Source of the DNA: Agrococcus sp. ProA11
GTDB lineage: Bacteria; Actinomycetota; Actinomycetes; Actinomycetales; Microbacteriaceae
Direction of reading: 5' to 3'
Length of the DNA: 64,000 bases
NCBI RefSeq assembly: GCF_039880525.1
Contig: NZ_CP156989.1
Span: 124,001-188,000 of the forward strand
This document shows positions 47,901-57,351 of the stretch, piece after piece. The first letter of the stretch is position 1. Each line of letters begins with the position of its first letter. The position numbers were made by a program, and so were the translations under genes. The notes below the pieces were generated by a model. It made no database searches. It had not been told where the DNA came from and saw only the letters and a list, made by a program, of their open reading frames with translations.

Positions 47901-48799
47901 TGGCGGGCCCGCTGCGCGTCGAGCCCGATGTGTCGAGCGCGCGCTGGGTGCAGGAGGCGCTGCACGAGGACGGCACGGTCGCCACGCTCGTGCCGCCGAT
48001 CTTCGATGCCTACGCACGCATCCTGCACCCCGCCACGCTCGAGACGCCGACGGGCGAGGTGAACGAGTGGAGCGTGCCGGAGTACGCCGGGCGTGCGATC
48101 TCGTGGGCCGACGCCGCCGAGCTCATCGACGACCGGTCGGGAGGACAGCGGTGGACCGCCTGGCAGCAGCGCTTCGGCGACGACCAGCACGCGCTGCGCG
48201 ACGGCCGACGTGTGCTGGCGCCGCACCTCGGCGACATCCCGATCGGGCTGCTCGCTGAGCTTGCCGCAGTGCTGCGCGACGAGCACGGCGACGTCGAGGT
48301 GCTCGCGGGCGTCTGGGAGGGGAGCGGCCTCGACCCGACCGGCTCCAGCCTCTTCTTCATGGTGAGCGACGACGAGCAGATGACGGCGGCCGAGCGGCAG
48401 GAGCTGGAGCGCACGGCGCAGCGGCGGCATCGCGAGGAGCTCATCAGCGCGGTCGACCCGGAGGTCGCCGCCGCGATGCGACGACAGCAGGTGCTGGGGC
48501 TGCCGCGACCGCAGCAGGCTCGCGGACACGTGCTGCTCCGCGCGCAGCTCGAGGTGTTCTGCAACCCTGCGTGGGAGCGCGAAGCGGGCCTGGGCTGGCG
48601 CGCGGACTGGCCGTATCAGGGCCGCACGCCCAACGCGCTCTGGCCCGTCGAGCCCGCCGGAGCCCCCGCCTGGTTCGTCGCCACCGACATGGATCTCGAC
48701 ATCACGCACGTCGGCGGCAGCGGCCACCTGATCGGGCGCCTATTGGGTCATCCCGGCATCGAGGCCGAGCGCGTGCGCCCCACCGATCCGATCGTCTGA
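47900..48799 (+). CDS. Hypothetical protein, coupled to dcd
   Basis: A 299-aa soluble acidic protein of unknown function. Its ATG overlaps the dcd stop (TAATG), so it is translationally coupled. Recognisable features are limited: ILHPATLETPTGEVNEW, ADAAELIDDRSGGQRWTAW and YQGRTPNALWPVEPAGAPAW near the C-terminus, without signal peptide or membrane segments. The pattern looks like a conserved actinobacterial protein. Coupling to dcd need not mean a nucleotide role. Confidence 0.7.
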   Translation: MAGPLRVEPDVSSARWVQEALHEDGTVATLVPPIFDAYARILHPATLETPTGEVNEWSVPEYAGRAISWADAAELIDDRSGGQRWTAWQQRFGDDQHALRDGRRVLAPHLGDIPIGLLAELAAVLRDEHGDVEVLAGVWEGSGLDPTGSSLFFMVSDDEQMTAAERQELERTAQRRHREELISAVDPEVAAAMRRQQVLGLPRPQQARGHVLLRAQLEVFCNPAWEREAGLGWRADWPYQGRTPNALWPVEPAGAPAWFVATDMDLDITHVGGSGHLIGRLLGHPGIEAERVRPTDPIV

Positions 48800-48823
48800 C
48801 GCGCGCCGCGCCCCTGCGCCCAC

Positions 48824-48919
48824 CCCTCGCCCGGCCCCGCTCCTTCCCTTGCCCGGCCCCGCCTCCTCCCTCGCCCGGCCTCGCCCCATCCCTCGCCCGG
48901 CCCCGCCCCATCCCTCGCC
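48824..48919. repeat. 22-bp GC-rich tandem repeat, 4.4 copies
   Basis: Four consecutive 22-base units (first half CCCTCGCCCGGCCCCGC, second half variable) at 48824-48911 plus a partial unit. They sit just after the stop of the gene at 47900 and before GGTACC element cluster B. The tract is pyrimidine-rich on the plus strand. Confidence 0.85.
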
Positions 48920-48947
48920 GTCGTCACCCGGCGACTGCGCCGCTTCC

Positions 48948-49067
48948 GGTACCGAAGTGCCGCCTCTTGCGTTCCGGCGCGACGATTCCGTACCGCAACC
49001 TCGCCCGGTACCGCAGATCCGGTACCGAACGGTCGCGATCGGTCGCCGTAGCCGACAGTTCGGTACC
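48948..49067. repeat. GGTACC 47-bp palindromic elements, cluster B (2 copies)
   Basis: B1 at 48948-48994 and B2 at 49021-49067, each 16-base arm, 15-base centre, 16-base arm. B2 has arms GGTACCGAACGGTCGC and CCGACAGTTCGGTACC. A lone half-arm starts at 49007. They lie between the convergent genes at 47900-48799 and 49098-49721. Confidence 0.9.
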
Positions 49068-49097
49068 GCAAGTGCCGCGGGCGGCGCGGGGAGCGCG

Positions 49098-49721
49098 TCA
49101 GCGGATGTCGACGCTCGAGACGGTGGCCGACGCCGCATCCCAGCGGCGCAGCGCGACGCCGTGCGCTTCGATCTCCGGCCCGAGCAGCCGGAGCGCGGCC
49201 GGCAGGTCGACGAGGCGGATGCGCCGGGCGAGCGTCACGTGCGGCGTCCAGCGTCCCGGCGCGAAGAACTGGCCGTCGTTCCCGTTCCCGCTTGCGTGGC
49301 CGTGCCCGAGCCCGTGCTCGTGCGCGCTCCAATCCCCACGCGCAAGCCCGGGCCCGTCGTCAGGGCCGCCGCTGCCATCCCCATTTCCAGCCGCGGTGAG
49401 CACCGCGCGCTGGAGACCGAGCAGACCCGACGATGGCACGACCGAGCGCGCGAGCACCCGTCGATCGCCCTCGCCGAACAGCAGCGGAGCGCCGAGCACG
49501 ATCGGCAGCGGCAGGCTGACCCCTCCGACGCGGAGCGGATGCGGCACCGGCAGCGACCGCGCGAGCAACGTCACGTGCGGTCGATTGCTCGCCGCTTCGT
49601 GACCGGCCATGCTCGACATCCCGGCGGCTGCGAGCGCCTCCCACTCGGCGCGAATCCGCGCCTCGGCGTCGTCGTCGAGCAGCAGCTCGATGCTGGTGAT
49701 GCCGCTCGTCTCGGGAGCCAT
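49098..49721 (-). CDS. 2'-5' RNA ligase/cyclic phosphodiesterase-like protein
   Basis: A 207-aa 2H phosphoesterase-like protein. The two His-x-Thr motifs are NRPHVTLLARSL near residue 48 and WTPHVTLARRIR near 160, the hallmark of this superfamily. Between the motifs is a Gly/His/Asp-rich low-complexity insert (HEHGLGHGHASGNGND). ATG 49721 is preferred to ATG 49739; the open frame further upstream runs through repeat array C and is not real coding. The substrate (2',3'-cyclic phosphate RNA or nucleotides) is unknown. Confidence 0.8.
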   Translation of the reverse strand: MAPETSGITSIELLLDDDAEARIRAEWEALAAAGMSSMAGHEAASNRPHVTLLARSLPVPHPLRVGGVSLPLPIVLGAPLLFGEGDRRVLARSVVPSSGLLGLQRAVLTAAGNGDGSGGPDDGPGLARGDWSAHEHGLGHGHASGNGNDGQFFAPGRWTPHVTLARRIRLVDLPAALRLLGPEIEAHGVALRRWDAASATVSSVDIR

Positions 49722-49764
49722 GGCACCATGCTCGCGCATCGAGCCGGCGCCTTCGCCCTGCTCC

Positions 49765-49934
49765 GGTACGGAATTGCCGGCTGTGCCTGCCGGAGCCGAC
49801 ACTTCGGTACCGGACGGCCGCTCGCGCCTGCCGGAGCCGACACTTCGGTACCGGACGGCCGCCTGGGCCTGCCGGATCCGACACTCCGGTACCGAATGGC
49901 CGCCTGTGCGTGCCGGAGCCGACACGTTGGTACC
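49765..49934. repeat. GGTACC element array C: four units with exact 41-bp period
   Basis: Units start at 49765, 49806, 49847 and 49888; each is 47 bases and shares its end GGTACC with the next, giving a 41-base period. Right arms (CCGACACTTCGGTACC and close variants) are more conserved than left arms. The 15-base centres are related (most end GCCGGAG) but not identical. The array separates the DUF559 gene from the RNA-ligase-like gene and ends 44 bases from the latter's start. Confidence 0.95.
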
Positions 49935-49959
49935 GCTGAAGACGGCGTTCGCGCGCCGC

Positions 49960-50898
49960 TCACGCGGTCACGCCTCGCCGCGCGAGCGCCGAGCGCACTC
50001 GCCGCAGCAGACCGCGCGCGCCGTCGTACAGGTCAGCCTTCGTGACGCGGATGACGATCCAGCCGAGCGACTCGAGCAGCTCCTGCCGCCGGATGTCCCG
50101 CGCCCACTGCGCCGGGTCGAGCAGATGGTGCTCGCCCTCGTACTCGATCGCGATCATCCACTCGGGGTAGGCGAGGTCGATCACCGCTTGCAGGATGCCC
50201 TCGAGCCACACCTCGAACTGCACCACGGCCTCCGGCAGCCCTGCGGCAACGATCGCAAGCCGCGAGCGCGACTCCTGGGGCGAATCCGCTCCGGCGCGCA
50301 CGCGATCGAGCGCGGCACGCAGCGCGGCTGCGCCACGCAGCCCACGGCAGTGCTCCGCGAACGCATGCAGCGCGGGGATGCTGGAGTACGGCCGCATCGG
50401 CAAGCGCAGGCCCCGGTAGATCTCCGACGGCGTGACGAGCGCATCCATGAGCACCACGAGGTCGTCGCTCGTCGTCTCGCGGGCGAGCAGCATCGCCGTG
50501 CCCAGCGGATCGAGGATCGGCAGGCCGTCGAGCTCGCACACCGCTAGCCGCTCGGTGTCGAACTCGCGCGTGACCACCCCGCGGGCGCGCGTTCTCGTCG
50601 TCCCGGCGGGGATGCCGATGACCAGCGGCTCGGCGGGCCGCCATCGGGTGGTCTCCGGCAGCCCCCACAGCCGCGCAGCGGTCACGCCTGCGAACACGTG
50701 GCCGGGACGCATCCGCTGTCGGTAGGCCTCGGCGAGCTCGTGGACGCCGGCAGCGGGCGACGCAGCTCGCACGCCGTGGAACGGCGCGGTGAGGTCGGTG
50801 CCGCGGAGGCGTCGGGGCGTCACGCCCGCCTCGCGAGCGCGCACGACCGAGAAGGGGCCGCTCGCGAGCGGTTCGGGCAGCGGAGCGTGGCGGACCAT
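49960..50898 (-). CDS. DUF559 / AbiEi-like protein with restriction-endonuclease-like C-terminus
   Basis: A 312-aa protein of a family frequent in actinobacteria. The N-terminal part (PFSVVRAREAGVTPRRLRGT, then FAGVTAARLWGLP) resembles the winged-helix domain of AbiEi-type antitoxins. The C-terminal part resembles DUF559, related to very-short-patch-repair nucleases, with acidic residues in the order needed for a PD-(D/E)xK-like site (VIDLAYPEWMIAIEYEGEHH, then LESLGWIVIRVTKADL). ATG 50898 is chosen because the upstream frame runs through repeats. Catalytic activity is not established. It is flanked on both sides by GGTACC element arrays. Confidence 0.82.
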   Translation of the reverse strand: MVRHAPLPEPLASGPFSVVRAREAGVTPRRLRGTDLTAPFHGVRAASPAAGVHELAEAYRQRMRPGHVFAGVTAARLWGLPETTRWRPAEPLVIGIPAGTTRTRARGVVTREFDTERLAVCELDGLPILDPLGTAMLLARETTSDDLVVLMDALVTPSEIYRGLRLPMRPYSSIPALHAFAEHCRGLRGAAALRAALDRVRAGADSPQESRSRLAIVAAGLPEAVVQFEVWLEGILQAVIDLAYPEWMIAIEYEGEHHLLDPAQWARDIRRQELLESLGWIVIRVTKADLYDGARGLLRRVRSALARRGVTA

Positions 50899-51031
50899 GT
50901 CGCGCAGTGTGCGGCGCTGGCAGCGGCGCGCGTCGCGCGATCGCCGCGCCCTGTGGAGAGAGGCGCCCCGCCGAGCCTCGCGTCGCCCCTCGGAGCCTTG
51001 CCTCGCCGCGCGCGCCGGCTCGCGCGATTGC

Positions 51032-51265
51032 GGTACCAAAGTGTCGCGCGCGGGATGCGGACGCGACGATTCGGTACCGGTGCGGCGCCAGGCCCGCGGA
51101 GTCGCCCCCGGCGCGCGGCGGGGCGGTACCAAAGTGTCGCGCGCGGGATGCGGACGCGACGATTCGGTACCGGTACGGCGCCAGGCCCGCGGAGTCGCCC
51201 GCGGCCCGCGGCGGTTGCGGTACCGAAGTGTCGCGTCAGGGACGGGGAGGCGACGCTTCGGTACC
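51032..51265. repeat. GGTACC 47-bp palindromic elements, cluster D (3 copies)
   Basis: D1 51032-51078, D2 51125-51171 and D3 51219-51265, spaced 93 and 94 bases apart. D1 and D2 have identical arms and an identical 15-base centre. The roughly 46-base spacers after them (GCGGCGCCAGGCCCGCGGAG and following) are also near-identical. A larger segment was therefore duplicated. The MFS gene's stop codon lies inside the centre of D3. Confidence 0.95.
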
Positions 51266-52720
51266 GGTGCGGTCGTCGCTGATCACCGTCGGCTTCGGGT
51301 GCACGGGCAGCACGAGCGCGAGGCCCGCGAGCAGCACGAGCACGATGCCGAGGATGCCGAAGCGGGTGTCGCCGGTCACCGAGACGAAGATGCCGAACAG
51401 CGTCGGCGCCAGGAACGACACCGCGCGCCCGGTCGTCGCGTAGAGGCCGAACATCTCGCCCTCGCGGCCCTCCGGCGTGATGCGCGCCATGAACGAGCGC
51501 GACGCCGACTGCACCGGCCCGACGAACGTCGACAGGGCGAGGCCGAACACCCAGAACATCGACTTGCCCTCGACGAACAGCACCGCGAGGCCCGACAGCG
51601 ACAGCACGATGAGCGAGACGATGATGACGATCTTCGGCCCGAAGCGGTCATCCGCCCAGCCGCCGATGAAGGTGCCAGCGCCCGCGGTCACGTTCGCGGC
51701 GATGGCGAAGAGGATGACCTCGGTCGCGGTGAAGCCGAACACCGACGAGGCGATGATGGCGCCGAAGGTGAACACGCCAGAGAGCCCATCCCGGAAGATG
51801 GCGGATGCCGCGAGGAACAGCAGTGTCTTCGGCGCCGTGCGGCCGATGCGGGCGATGGTGCGGAAGAGGATGCGGTACGACTCGGCCAGGCCGATGCGCG
51901 GCGGCACCGCGCCGGTCGGCGGCAGCTCGGGCACCTTGAGCAGCAGCGGCAGCGCGAAGATCAGGAACCACGCGGCGGAAGCCAGCACCGCCAGGCGCAC
52001 GTCGAGCGCACCGCCAGCCAGCCCGTTCGGCACCGCGAGCACCCCGCCCGCGTCGGGGGAGGCGATGGGGAAGATGAACAGCACGAGCAGCAGCCCCAGC
52101 AGCACGATGCCACCCACGTAGCCCATGCCCCAGCCGTAGCCGGAGGTGCGGCCGAGCGATGCCTTCGTGGAGACCTGGTGCAGCATCGCGTTGTAGTTGA
52201 CGGAGGCGAACTCGAAGAAGAGGTTGCCGGCGGCCAGCAGCGCCGCGCCCAGCCAGAGGTACTCGGGTACCGGCGTGACGAAGAACATGCCGACCATCGC
52301 GACGATCGTCAGCCCCGTGTTCACCGCGACCCACAGCTTGCGGCGACCGCCGCCATCCGACCGCTGGCCGATGATGGGCGCGAGCAGCGCGACGAGCAGC
52401 CCCGCGATCGCGACCGCCCACGCGACCACCGAGGCGTTGCCGGCGAGTGCACGCGTGAGGCCGTCGCCGCCGGCATCCACGATCTCGGCGTCGACGAAGA
52501 GGTCGGATGCGATGTACCGGCTGAACACGAAGGTCGTCACGACGGCGTTGAACGAGGCCGAGCCCCAATCCCACATCGCCCAGGCGGTGGCGCGGCGCCG
52601 CAGCTCGCGCTGCGTGACGGGCTCGACGCCGATCTGCGACGGCTGCACGAGGCCGTCGGGCGCGCCGACTGCGGGCGATGGGGTGCCGTCGGCGGCAGGC
52701 GGCTGCTGAGGGACGCTCAT
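51236..52720 (-). CDS. MFS transporter, UMF1/Atg22-like family
   Basis: A 494-aa transporter with about 12 hydrophobic segments. AWAMWDWGSASFNAVVTTFV near the N-terminus and FEFASVNYNAMLHQVSTK are typical of the UMF1 (Atg22-like) group. GGWADDRFGPKIVIIVSLIV is motif A of the second half. Substrates are unknown; yeast Atg22 exports amino acids. The last residues (RTGTEASPPRP) are encoded by the right arm and centre of GGTACC element D3, so the element supplies the stop codon. The start is ATG 52720. Confidence 0.85.
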   Translation of the reverse strand: MSVPQQPPAADGTPSPAVGAPDGLVQPSQIGVEPVTQRELRRRATAWAMWDWGSASFNAVVTTFVFSRYIASDLFVDAEIVDAGGDGLTRALAGNASVVAWAVAIAGLLVALLAPIIGQRSDGGGRRKLWVAVNTGLTIVAMVGMFFVTPVPEYLWLGAALLAAGNLFFEFASVNYNAMLHQVSTKASLGRTSGYGWGMGYVGGIVLLGLLLVLFIFPIASPDAGGVLAVPNGLAGGALDVRLAVLASAAWFLIFALPLLLKVPELPPTGAVPPRIGLAESYRILFRTIARIGRTAPKTLLFLAASAIFRDGLSGVFTFGAIIASSVFGFTATEVILFAIAANVTAGAGTFIGGWADDRFGPKIVIIVSLIVLSLSGLAVLFVEGKSMFWVFGLALSTFVGPVQSASRSFMARITPEGREGEMFGLYATTGRAVSFLAPTLFGIFVSVTGDTRFGILGIVLVLLAGLALVLPVHPKPTVISDDRTGTEASPPRP

Positions 52721-52810
52721 GGCTTGAGCGTAGGGGGCGTGAGTGAAATCCGGGCGCAACGCGAGCGAACGGCAAGCGTCGGCGGCACGCTGCGGTGCGA
52801 GAATGCCCCC

Positions 52811-53293
52811 GTGGAGATCACACAGACAATGCTCCCCGGGGTCGGGATGCGCTACGACATGACGACGGTCAAGGGCGTGCCGCTCTCGCTCGTCGTGCAC
52901 AGGGACGGCCACGCCGACGTGTTCGTGCTCGGCGCCGAGGATCCGGACGAGGTGCGCTTCTCGCTGTCGCTCAACGAGCGCGAGGTGGATGCGCTGGCAG
53001 AGCTGCTGGGCGCCGCGCGGATCGCCGAGGGCATGCTCGACGTGACCCGCGAGATCCCCGGCCTGGACTCGGCGCGGCTGGCCATCGAGCCCGGCTCGCC
53101 GTTCGACGGCGAGACGCTCAGCAGCACCAAGGCGCGCACGCTCACGGGCTGCTCGATCGTCGCGATCGTGCGCGGCGACGACGTGATCGCCGCACCCGGC
53201 CCGGATCAGCCGCTCGCGGCGGGCGACGTGCTCGTGGTCACGGGATCGGCGACCGGCATCGATCAGCTGCGAGCAAGACTGCAGTCGGCCTAG
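52811..53293 (+). CDS. KhtT-like regulatory subunit of a cation/H+ antiporter (TrkA_C)
   Basis: A 160-aa cytoplasmic protein. The N-terminal half (MLPGVGMRYDMTTVKGVPLS, LGAEDPDEVRFSLSLNERE) and the C-terminal TrkA_C/RCK-C domain (SIVAIVRGDDVIAAPGPDQP, GDVLVVTGSATGIDQLRARL) fit the KhtT type. This subunit gates a CPA2 antiporter in response to pH or a ligand such as c-di-AMP in related systems. The GTG start at 52811 is three bases before the antiporter pair's operon context begins; the next gene starts four bases after its stop. Confidence 0.85.
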   Translation: MEITQTMLPGVGMRYDMTTVKGVPLSLVVHRDGHADVFVLGAEDPDEVRFSLSLNEREVDALAELLGAARIAEGMLDVTREIPGLDSARLAIEPGSPFDGETLSSTKARTLTGCSIVAIVRGDDVIAAPGPDQPLAAGDVLVVTGSATGIDQLRARLQSA

Positions 53294-53296
53294 CTC

Positions 53297-54448
53297 ATGC
53301 ACGACGTCGCCCCTCTCCTGCTCGAGCTGGGGGCCGTCGTGCTCGGGGTGTCGCTGCTGGGGCTGATCGCGCACCGCTTCGGCATCTCGCCCGTGCCGCT
53401 GATGCTGCTCGCCGGCGTCGGCCTGGGCGCTGGCGGTTTCATCGACGTCTCGCATGCGGAGCCCTTCATCGGTCCCGCTGCCGAGATTGGCGTGCTGCTG
53501 CTGCTGCTGATGCTGGGCTTGGAGTTCACCTCCGAAGAGCTCATGCACTCGCTCAAGCGCCACAGCGCCTCGGGACTGCTCGACATGGTGCTCAACGCCG
53601 GCACCGGCTACCTGATGGGCGTGCTGCTCGGCCTGCCGCTGCCCGCGTGCCTGGCGCTCGCGGGCATCACCTGGGTCTCGTCGTCGGGCATCGTGTCGCG
53701 GCTGCTGAGCGACCTGGGCCGCATCGGCAACCGCGAGACGCCCGCCGTGCTGTCGATCCTCGTGATCGAAGACATCGCGATGGCGATCTTCCTGCCCGTG
53801 CTCATCGCCGTGCTGACCGGAGCAGCGTGGTGGCAGGCGCTCGCTGCGGTCGCGCTCGCGCTCGGCGCCGTGCTGTCGATCCTGATCGCCTCGCGGAGGG
53901 CCTCTGCGCGGCTGGGGCGCCTGCTGAGCCACCCGAGCGACGAGCAGGTGCTGCTGCGTCTGCTCGGCATCATGCTGCTCGTCGCGGGGCTCACGCAGCT
54001 GCTCGGCGCATCGGCGGCGGTCGGCGCGTTCCTCGTCGGCATCGCCGTGCCGCCGTCGCTCGCGGTGCGCGCGCGCGTCATCCTCAGTCCGCTGCGCGAT
54101 CTGTTCGCCGCGATCTTCTTCTTCTCGTTCGGGCTGCCGATCGTGCCCATCGAGCTCGTGCCCGTGCTGCCGGCGGCCTTCATGCTGGCGGTGCTCACCA
54201 CGGCGACGAAGCTCGCCACCGGCTGGATCGCGGCGCGTCGCGACGGCGTGCAGTGGCGCGGCCGGCTGCGTGCGGGCGCCGCGCTCGTGCCGCGCGGGGA
54301 GTTCTCGATCGTGATCGCCGCACTCGCGGTGGGCGCCGGGTACCCCGAGATCGGTGCGCTCGCCGCCTGCTACGTGCTCATCACCGCCATCGGTGGGCCG
54401 CTGCTCGCGCGCTTCATCGTGCCGTCGCTGCGCCGCGTCGGCACGTAG
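53297..54448 (+). CDS. CPA2 monovalent cation/H+ antiporter (KhtU/KefB-like)
   Basis: A 383-aa membrane antiporter with about 12 helices and no fused RCK domain. GPAAEIGVLLLLLMLGLEF, the paired-acid region VLSILVIEDIAMAIFLPVLI and GASAAVGAFLVGIAV are the CPA2 core; VPRGEFSIVIAALAVGAGYP lies near the end. With the preceding KhtT-like protein it would export K+ (or Na+) in exchange for protons for pH and osmotic control. Confidence 0.9.
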   Translation: MHDVAPLLLELGAVVLGVSLLGLIAHRFGISPVPLMLLAGVGLGAGGFIDVSHAEPFIGPAAEIGVLLLLLMLGLEFTSEELMHSLKRHSASGLLDMVLNAGTGYLMGVLLGLPLPACLALAGITWVSSSGIVSRLLSDLGRIGNRETPAVLSILVIEDIAMAIFLPVLIAVLTGAAWWQALAAVALALGAVLSILIASRRASARLGRLLSHPSDEQVLLRLLGIMLLVAGLTQLLGASAAVGAFLVGIAVPPSLAVRARVILSPLRDLFAAIFFFSFGLPIVPIELVPVLPAAFMLAVLTTATKLATGWIAARRDGVQWRGRLRAGAALVPRGEFSIVIAALAVGAGYPEIGALAACYVLITAIGGPLLARFIVPSLRRVGT

Positions 54449-54511
54449 CGCGAGCCACGGCGCGCCCCCGCCGCCGGGGCTGAGGCCCATGGCAAACCCA
54501 TGGCCGCCAAA

Positions 54512-56585
<2,074 letters not shown>

Positions 56586-56587
56586 CG

Positions 56588-57304
56588 ATGACGAATCACG
56601 AGGAGTTCGAGGAGCCGCGCGTCAATGACAAGCGTCGCATCGACCCCGTGACGGGTGAGCCCCGCGAGTCGGCTGAGGCCGGCTCCGGGGCCGCCCCGTC
56701 GGCGGGCGAGGCCGGCGGCGACGCCGCGGACCAGACGGCGGCGACGGATGCGCCGGCGCCCGCCACGGACGAGGGCGACGCCGCCAGCGGCGAGAGCCCG
56801 GAGGCCGGCGACGAGCTGAGCGCCGAGGATCGCGCCCTGCTCGAGGGCGAGGCCGCCGCGGTCGACGCCGAGCGCGCGGCGCTCGAGGCGAAGTCCGCAG
56901 CGCAGCTCGACGAGCTGCAGCGGCTGCGCGCCGAGTACGTCAACTACCGCAACCGCGTCGAGCGCGAGCGGGCGGGCGACCGCGAGGCGACCACCGCATC
57001 CGTCCTCACGTCGCTGCTGCCGGCGCTCGACGACCTCGACCTCGCCGACAAGCACGGCGATCTGGCCGAGGGACCGCTCGCGATCGTGGCGGAGAAGCTG
57101 CGCGGCTCCTTCGCCGCGCTCGGCGTCGAACGGCTCGGTGAGGTCGGTGAGGTCTTCGACATCGACAAGCACGAGGCTGTTGCACAGCTGCCGAACCCGG
57201 AGGTGACCGAGACGGTCGTCGCCGACGTGATCCAGTCCGGCTACCGCGTGGGCGAGCGAGTGCTGCGCGCCGCCAAGGTCGCGGTGTTCGCCCCGGCAGA
57301 GTGA
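56588..57304 (+). CDS. grpE: Nucleotide exchange factor GrpE
   Basis: A 238-aa co-chaperone that releases ADP from DnaK. The first 90 residues are acidic and low-complexity (Ala/Glu/Asp-rich). The conserved coiled coil and beta domain begin with LQRLRAEYVNYRNRVERERA and include LLPALDDLDLADKHGDLAEG and GYRVGERVLRAAKVAVFAPA at the end. The start is two bases after the dnaK stop codon. The long acidic leader is more extended than in E. coli GrpE. Confidence 0.94.
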   Translation: MTNHEEFEEPRVNDKRRIDPVTGEPRESAEAGSGAAPSAGEAGGDAADQTAATDAPAPATDEGDAASGESPEAGDELSAEDRALLEGEAAAVDAERAALEAKSAAQLDELQRLRAEYVNYRNRVERERAGDREATTASVLTSLLPALDDLDLADKHGDLAEGPLAIVAEKLRGSFAALGVERLGEVGEVFDIDKHEAVAQLPNPEVTETVVADVIQSGYRVGERVLRAAKVAVFAPAE

Positions 57305-57351
57305 GCCGGGCAGGATGTGGAGCGGCCGCACGAGACATGAGGAGGTGACGC

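Noticed and set aside
49722-49925. N-terminal extension of the RNA-ligase-like protein through the upstream open frame
   Set aside because: The frame runs through GGTACC array C, giving repeated artificial peptide; the family domain begins after ATG 49721.
49765-49934. CRISPR array (26-bp palindrome repeats with 15-bp spacers)
   Set aside because: The spacers are too short and are similar to one another, single copies are dispersed elsewhere, and no cas gene is present.
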